Assembly (NCBI RefSeq): GCF_002157835.1
Contig: NZ_CP020811.1
Span: forward strand, 1 to 64,000
From: Mycobacterium dioxanotrophicus
Lineage (GTDB): Bacteria > Actinomycetota > Actinomycetes > Mycobacteriales > Mycobacteriaceae
DNA: 64,000 nucleotides
Direction of reading: 5' to 3'
The position numbers and the translations under genes are program-made. The notes under the pieces are model-generated. The model had not been told where the DNA came from. It ran no database searches and saw only the letters and a list, made by a program, of their open reading frames with translations. Below, one piece after another: positions 59,726-64,000 of the stretch (position 1 is its first letter; every line of letters begins with the position of its first letter).

Positions 59726-60366
59726 TCGTGCGCCGTTTCGGCTTTGAATTGGCCGTGGCGGATCATCGCGGTGACAGATGCGTCCCAGCGTTGCAGCTCG
59801 GAGGGTGTGGAGAACGCGCCGTCGATGTGGCGCGCGATGTGTGAGCGCAGCATGATCGGGCCCAGGCGCAGCATCAACGGGTTCAGTGCGGCCCAATCTG
59901 GATCGAGATCAGGCCTAGTGAGTCCTGCTTCGGCGAAGTTGTCGCGTTGTCTGGCGCTGATCTTGAGCAGCCCGTCGAAAATGACGGCTCCGATGTTGTT
60001 GCCTTCGATGAGTGCGTGGCCCACATAGTCGACGACCTCGGGGTGATCGTGGATGAGCTTGGAGAATCGCCCGCCGAGTGAGTGGAAGTTGTCGGTCGCT
60101 GGCGCTGGCACCGGTAGCGGGTTCGATTCCAGAGCTTCACCGAACACACGCAGCACGTAGTTGTCGACGGCGGCGACTAGGCCGGCCTTGTTGCCGAAGT
60201 GGTGCTGTACGAGGCCGTGTGTTACCCCCGCGGCTTCAGCGATAGCGCGCATCGTGGTTGCGCTGATGCCCTGAGCTGCGAAGCAGCGAATTGCAGCGTC
60301 ACGGATCCGGTCTTGGGTGGACAACTGGACCGCCGGCGGCTGCTGGAGGAAAACAGGGCCGTCCAT
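59722..60366 (-). CDS. TetR-family regulator
   Basis: Protein of 214 aa. DNA-binding part IRDAAIRCFAAQGISATTMRAIAEAAGVTHGLVQHHFGNK at the N-terminus is followed by a large ligand domain. The ATG at 60366 is chosen over an upstream TTG. Convergent with P450 and divergent from the dienelactone hydrolase; the 220-bp gap between them has CTGGCC / TTGGCCA elements near 60415-60455 that could be its operator. Confidence 0.85.
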   Translation of the reverse strand: MDGPVFLQQPPAVQLSTQDRIRDAAIRCFAAQGISATTMRAIAEAAGVTHGLVQHHFGNKAGLVAAVDNYVLRVFGEALESNPLPVPAPATDNFHSLGGRFSKLIHDHPEVVDYVGHALIEGNNIGAVIFDGLLKISARQRDNFAEAGLTRPDLDPDWAALNPLMLRLGPIMLRSHIARHIDGAFSTPSELQRWDASVTAMIRHGQFKAETAHD

Positions 60367-60586
60367 AGCGGTCGACAATACAGCGCGATCGGGAAACCAT
60401 ACAGACGGCTCGCAAAACTGGCCATCTGGCCTATCGCGCTATACAGTTGGCCAATGCCGCTCTACACTCACTCGTGTCGAAACGGCTGTCGGCCAACGAA
60501 TCGGTGGACGCGGGGCCCTGGCCCCGCCGAGGGGTCACCGATTCGTAGCCGAGACCCAGGCGGCACTGAGCAGACGGGATGACGCA

Positions 60587-61351
60587 TTGCCGAACATCAC
60601 CTACCCCGCACCGGCGGGCACCTTGCCGGCATATCTGGCCGCGCCGGCCGAGGACGGTCCCTGGCCTGGCGTCGTGGTCGTCCAAGACGTCCGCGGGATG
60701 ACCACCGATCTGCGGCGAGTCAGCGATCGGCTGGCTAGCAGGGGGTATCTGGCTCTGGCGCCGGATCTCTATGGGCGAGGCTTCAAGCCCAGGTGCATGA
60801 TCGCCACCATCCGGGCGCACTTCGCCGACGCGGGCGACGCCTACGACGACATCGTGGCGGCCCGCAACTACCTGCTCGACGACCCGCGTTGCAGCGGCCG
60901 GATTGGTTTGGTCGGGTTCTGCATGGGCGCTGGCTTCGTGCTGCAGCTGTCCCCCCGGGGCCTGTTCGACGCTGCCGCGCCGCAATACGGGTTGGCTCCC
61001 AAGGCCATTGATGCGCTGGTGCGGTCATGCCCCATCGTGGCCAGCTATGGCGCCAAAGACCGCATCGTCAAACACGGCTCAGCCGACGCGCTGGAGTCCG
61101 TTCTCGCCAAGGGCGGCGTCGATCGAGACATCAAGGAATACCCCAACGTGGGGCACAGCTTTATGAACGAGTTTGGCTTTCCGGCCCCGTTCACCATCAT
61201 CGAAGCCCTTGCTGGAATGGCATATTCGGAGTCCGAGGCCGAGGACGCCTGGGCGCGCATCTTTAGCTTTTTCCAAAAGCATCTGAGCCAAACACCGGAT
61301 CTCACCGGGCTTTCCGAGTGCGGGGAGGTCGATGATGGGCCAGCCAACTGA
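60587..61351 (+). CDS. Dienelactone hydrolase family protein
   Basis: Alpha/beta hydrolase of about 254 aa. Cys nucleophile in GFCMGAGFVL, Asp in YGAKDRIV and His in NVGHSFMNEF form the DLH triad. It starts at TTG 60587 (LPNITYPAPAGTLPAYL), since no in-frame ATG/GTG fits. Probable cytosolic esterase for lactones or small esters. It overlaps the next methyltransferase gene by 20 bp. Confidence 0.8.
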   Translation: MPNITYPAPAGTLPAYLAAPAEDGPWPGVVVVQDVRGMTTDLRRVSDRLASRGYLALAPDLYGRGFKPRCMIATIRAHFADAGDAYDDIVAARNYLLDDPRCSGRIGLVGFCMGAGFVLQLSPRGLFDAAAPQYGLAPKAIDALVRSCPIVASYGAKDRIVKHGSADALESVLAKGGVDRDIKEYPNVGHSFMNEFGFPAPFTIIEALAGMAYSESEAEDAWARIFSFFQKHLSQTPDLTGLSECGEVDDGPAN

Positions 61352-62252
61352 GCTCACGCTCAGCCCATCGGCGACCCGCGCTGTGGTCGATGAATCATCG
61401 TGTGTTGCACAAGAAGACCGGTTCGGCCCCGTCGACGAAAGGCGCACAGTGACGAAGGTGGGCGGACCTCGCTACCGGCCGTGGTTGGAAGTTGCGGCGC
61501 CCAGTGACTACCTCGAAAATATCGCGAACTCGGCAACGGGCCGGAGCTACAAGGCCTATGCGAAGTCCCTGCTCAATATCGAACGCGGGACCGTGATCGC
61601 CGACCTGGGGTGCGGCGCTGGGGTGGATCTTCCCGCCTATGCCGAAGCCGCCGGCCCCACTGGGCAAGTGATCGGCATCGACCACGACCACGCGCTCTTG
61701 GGTCATGCCCGGAAGAACTCCGCTCATCTGCCCACGGTGTCCATCACCGAGGCTGACATTCACTGTCTCCCACTGGAATCCGATTCCGTGGACCGCATCC
61801 ACATCGACCGAGTACTTCAGCACGTGGACGTCCCCGCCGTGGTCCTGGCCGAAGCCGCACGGACTCTGCACCACGAGGGCCGGATCGTCTGCGTCGAGCC
61901 AGACTGGGCGACTCTGACCATCGATCACCGCGACGCGGCCCTGAGCCGCTCCTACACCCACCATGTCGTCGAGCAAGTCATCCGCAACGCCACCATCGGC
62001 AGAGCGTTGCCGAGGATGCTTGGCGACGCCGGGTTCACCGTGCACGCCATCGCACCGTTCACCGCGCACTGGACCGACGCGCTCGAAGCCGACAAAGTTC
62101 TCGGATTCCGAGACGTCTGCGAACACGCGGTCGCCGACGGCACTTTGCCCGCAGCGCAGACGCAGATCTGGATCAACGACCTCATGGCTGGCCCCCAGTT
62201 CTTCGCGTCGCTGTCGCTGTTCGTCGTCTCCGCGCACATCGAGAGCGCGTGA
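61332..62252 (+). CDS. SAM-dependent methyltransferase
   Basis: Class I methyltransferase of about 306 aa. Motif I is IADLGCGAGVDLPAYA, motif II GIDHDHALLGHA, then SITEADIHCLPLESDSVDRI and a post-motif EGRIVCVEPDW: the Ubi/menaquinone-small-molecule type. ATG at 61332 or the next codon, GGGGAGG upstream. In one operon with the DLH gene; with P450 and TetR nearby it may belong to one detoxification or tailoring cluster. Confidence 0.8.
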   Translation: MMGQPTELTLSPSATRAVVDESSCVAQEDRFGPVDERRTVTKVGGPRYRPWLEVAAPSDYLENIANSATGRSYKAYAKSLLNIERGTVIADLGCGAGVDLPAYAEAAGPTGQVIGIDHDHALLGHARKNSAHLPTVSITEADIHCLPLESDSVDRIHIDRVLQHVDVPAVVLAEAARTLHHEGRIVCVEPDWATLTIDHRDAALSRSYTHHVVEQVIRNATIGRALPRMLGDAGFTVHAIAPFTAHWTDALEADKVLGFRDVCEHAVADGTLPAAQTQIWINDLMAGPQFFASLSLFVVSAHIESA

Positions 62253-62365
62253 CATGTCGATGCTGAAGACCGGCTTGCCGCCCTGATCCTGTCTGGGGCC
62301 AGATCGTCGGCCCGTCCGGCCGACACGATGAACGTTGAGCCTTGACACCGCATCCGTCTAGCCAT

Positions 62366-62394
62366 AACTTAAGGGGTATAACACCCCGGAAGTT
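62366..62394. promoter_or_regulatory. Palindromic operator candidate before the DUF6551-type gene
   Basis: Arms AACTT-AA-GGGGT and ACCCC-GG-AAGTT around a 5-nt centre, 79 bp upstream of the ATG at 62473 and in a low-GC pocket. Confidence 0.5.
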
Positions 62395-62472
62395 TGGGGA
62401 GTGCTTACCGGCACCGCACTCGCTGAAGGACCAGGCAAATCAGCTCCCACAAGGCTTTTGGAGTAACCGCCG

Positions 62473-63549
62473 ATGACCACAACACCCACCAACCTCGCCC
62501 ACCGGGACATTTATCCTGACGCTGTCGCCGTGGGCGAGATGTTCGTCGACCACACCTACCAGCGCGACGCCGACATGGCCCGCGTCCGCCGGATGGCCCA
62601 ACAATGGGATCGCCGCTTGGCCGGCATGCTCGAAGTTTCCGATCGCGGGCCGCACGCCGTCCCCCGCTACGCCGTCATCGACGGCCAGCACCGCTACGAA
62701 GCCGCCAAACTGCACGACCGCGCCGCCGTGGTCGTCGCCCAGGTCCATACCGGCCTGACCGTCGCTGACGAGGCGATCCTGTTCGACAAGCTCAACCGGC
62801 AGCGCAAGCAGCCCAACCGCTGGGACAGCTGGCGCGCCCGCCGCGCCGCTGGTGACTCCATCGTCACCACCATCGAGACCATTGCCCGCCACCACGGTCT
62901 GACCGTGGATATGTCACCGACCGACGGATGCGTAGCCTGCACCGCTGCCCTGGAGAAGATCACCCGCCTCGGCGGCACCGCACTGCTGGACTCCACACTG
63001 CGACTCATCGCTGCGGTGTGGAGCGGACAACGCGATTCGCTCGACGCCCCGATCGTCGGAGGCCTGGCCCTCATCCTGCATCACCTCGCCAGCGACATCG
63101 ACCACGAACGACTCACCGCCGCTCTGCTCGACGTCCAGCCCCACCAAATCAAATCCAAGGTCAACAACATCGCCGAGCTGACCCACGGCACCAAACCGAC
63201 TCTGACCGCCCTCGCGATCATCGCGTTCTACAACAAGCGAGGCGGCCGCAGGATCGAGGTCACCACTCGCTCGTTCGGTGGGGGATCGGTCAACGCGCGA
63301 TCCACACGACATAGCGCCGCTCAGCCCCAATCCGACGCGCTACGCGCCCAATCGAGATCGTATGAGGGTGCGCCGCAGTTTCTGCCGCCCCAGGCCCTAC
63401 CACCGGTGCCGACCTATACCGACGCTCAAGCTGAGGCCGTTGACGCCATGGGCGATCAGCCGGAGGCCGACGTCGCGGCCGCGCTCGGTCTTAGCGCTCG
63501 CACTGTGCGGCGTATCCGCGCCGACCTCGGCCTGGGAGTCTCCGCATGA
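62473..63549 (+). CDS. ParB-like / DUF6551-type DNA-binding protein
   Basis: Protein of 358 aa. The ParB/Srx-like fold has YAVIDGQHRYEAAKLH (the GxHR box) after an HTYQRDADMARVRRM motif, then a helical middle region (RLGGTALLDSTLRLIAAVW). A C-terminal HTH follows: QPEADVAAALGLSARTVRRIRADL. Members of the DUF6551 family occur on actinobacterial mobile elements; function unknown. It overlaps the next gene by ATGA. Confidence 0.75.
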   Translation: MTTTPTNLAHRDIYPDAVAVGEMFVDHTYQRDADMARVRRMAQQWDRRLAGMLEVSDRGPHAVPRYAVIDGQHRYEAAKLHDRAAVVVAQVHTGLTVADEAILFDKLNRQRKQPNRWDSWRARRAAGDSIVTTIETIARHHGLTVDMSPTDGCVACTAALEKITRLGGTALLDSTLRLIAAVWSGQRDSLDAPIVGGLALILHHLASDIDHERLTAALLDVQPHQIKSKVNNIAELTHGTKPTLTALAIIAFYNKRGGRRIEVTTRSFGGGSVNARSTRHSAAQPQSDALRAQSRSYEGAPQFLPPQALPPVPTYTDAQAEAVDAMGDQPEADVAAALGLSARTVRRIRADLGLGVSA

Positions 63550-64000
63550 CCGCCACCACGTCAGCGTGCGCGTACCGGACACGGTCGGTCATCACAACCG
63601 ACGGGGTGCGCCTAGCGTGCCGCGACTACGGCCGGGGCGACGCCGAGCACACCGTGATCCTGCTGCACGGTTTCTGCCTGGATCAGTCCACCTGGACCCT
63701 GCAGGTCCGCGAGCTGACCCGCCAGTGGGGACGGCGACTGCGGATCATCAGCTTCGACTACCGCGGCCACGGCCAATCCAGCCCGGCTTGCACCCACACG
63801 TACACCATCGGTCAACTCGCTCAGGACCTCAGCTACGTGCTCACCGCGCTCGACGTGACCTCACCAGTCACGCTGGCCGGTCACAGTATGGGCGGTATGG
63901 CGGCCTTGACCTATCTTTCGTTGGCGCAGCGGCCTATTGAGCCAGTCGGCCTGGTCCTGGTGGCCAGTGCTGCCGGCCGACTCGCTCAGCGCGGCATCGG
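63546..64000 (+). CDS. Alpha/beta hydrolase (5' part; runs off window)
   Basis: The start ATG is in the ATGA overlap. The visible 151 residues show oxyanion motif LLHGFCLDQSTW and nucleophile elbow AGHSMGGMAAL, with FDYRGHGQSSP between them, the usual layout of a soluble lipase/esterase or epoxide-type hydrolase. The acid and His residues lie beyond the window edge. Coupling to a ParB-like protein is unusual. Confidence 0.85.
   Translation, partial: MTATTSACAYRTRSVITTDGVRLACRDYGRGDAEHTVILLHGFCLDQSTWTLQVRELTRQWGRRLRIISFDYRGHGQSSPACTHTYTIGQLAQDLSYVLTALDVTSPVTLAGHSMGGMAALTYLSLAQRPIEPVGLVLVASAAGRLAQRGI

Overview
The window looks like a large mobile or plasmid-borne accessory region of a high-GC mycobacterium (Mycolicibacterium-like). 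Reasons: very GC-rich codons, an MmpL transporter, an Rv1355c-type fusion protein, NDMA-type (mycofactocin-linked) dehydrogenases, a SCO6745-type protein, and actinobacterial conjugation genes. No rRNA, tRNA, CRISPR array or obvious replication initiator is visible.

Layout. (1) 1-10870: right-hand ~10.9 kb of a Tn554-like element. It holds an HTH-ImmA/IrrE protease, three recombinase genes (two tyrosine recombinases plus a small TnpC-like protein), and a cargo of TetR, hotdog thioesterase, second TetR, small conserved protein and MmpL exporter. (2) 10871-25910: catabolic island. A 3'-truncated NDMA-type methanol dehydrogenase gene abuts the element. Then come BadH-like and BadI-like ring-cleavage enzymes, a GroEL paralogue, a Zn-alcohol dehydrogenase, an aldehyde dehydrogenase, an acyl-CoA ligase, a GAF histidine kinase with a LuxR-type regulator, a SCO6745-type protein and an epoxide hydrolase. 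Relics of a binuclear-iron monooxygenase large subunit, its reductase, a second response regulator, a second acyl-CoA ligase and a lipase are scattered among them. (3) 25910-26700: gene-poor. (4) 26700-31889: conjugation gene cluster (membrane proteins, TcpC-like, small pilus/secretion proteins, truncated VirB4-like ATPase). (5) ~31881-46370: a second, complete copy of the Tn554-like element, interrupted by an IS21-family insertion (38546-41224, 4-bp target duplication CTGT) in its first tetR. (6) 46371-54160: plasmid-type functions: DUF2637-like fragment, two large secreted/cell-wall proteins of conjugation type, SSB, ParB-like protein, methyltransferase. (7) 54178-64000: hypothetical proteins, an E1/ThiF-nitroreductase fusion, P450, TetR, dienelactone hydrolase, methyltransferase, a ParB-like DUF6551-type protein and the start of an alpha/beta hydrolase.

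How it fits together. The catabolic island reads as the remains of an inducible hydrocarbon-oxidation locus. The monooxygenase is broken, but its folding helper (MimG-like GroEL), alcohol and aldehyde dehydrogenases, CoA ligase, ring-opening hydrolase and two-component regulator remain. A 16-bp palindrome lies in front of both the regulator gene and the monooxygenase relic. In the transposon, three near-identical 35-bp palindromes sit before the divergent tetR/thioesterase pair, the small conserved gene and mmpL, so the cargo looks like one TetR-controlled envelope-lipid or efflux module.

Quality warning. Many genes, especially in the two element copies and the IS21 genes, are broken only by one-base losses in G/C (sometimes T) runs, often in one copy and not the other. 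This is the usual signature of long-read homopolymer error, so most frameshifts here should not be taken as true pseudogenes without polishing.
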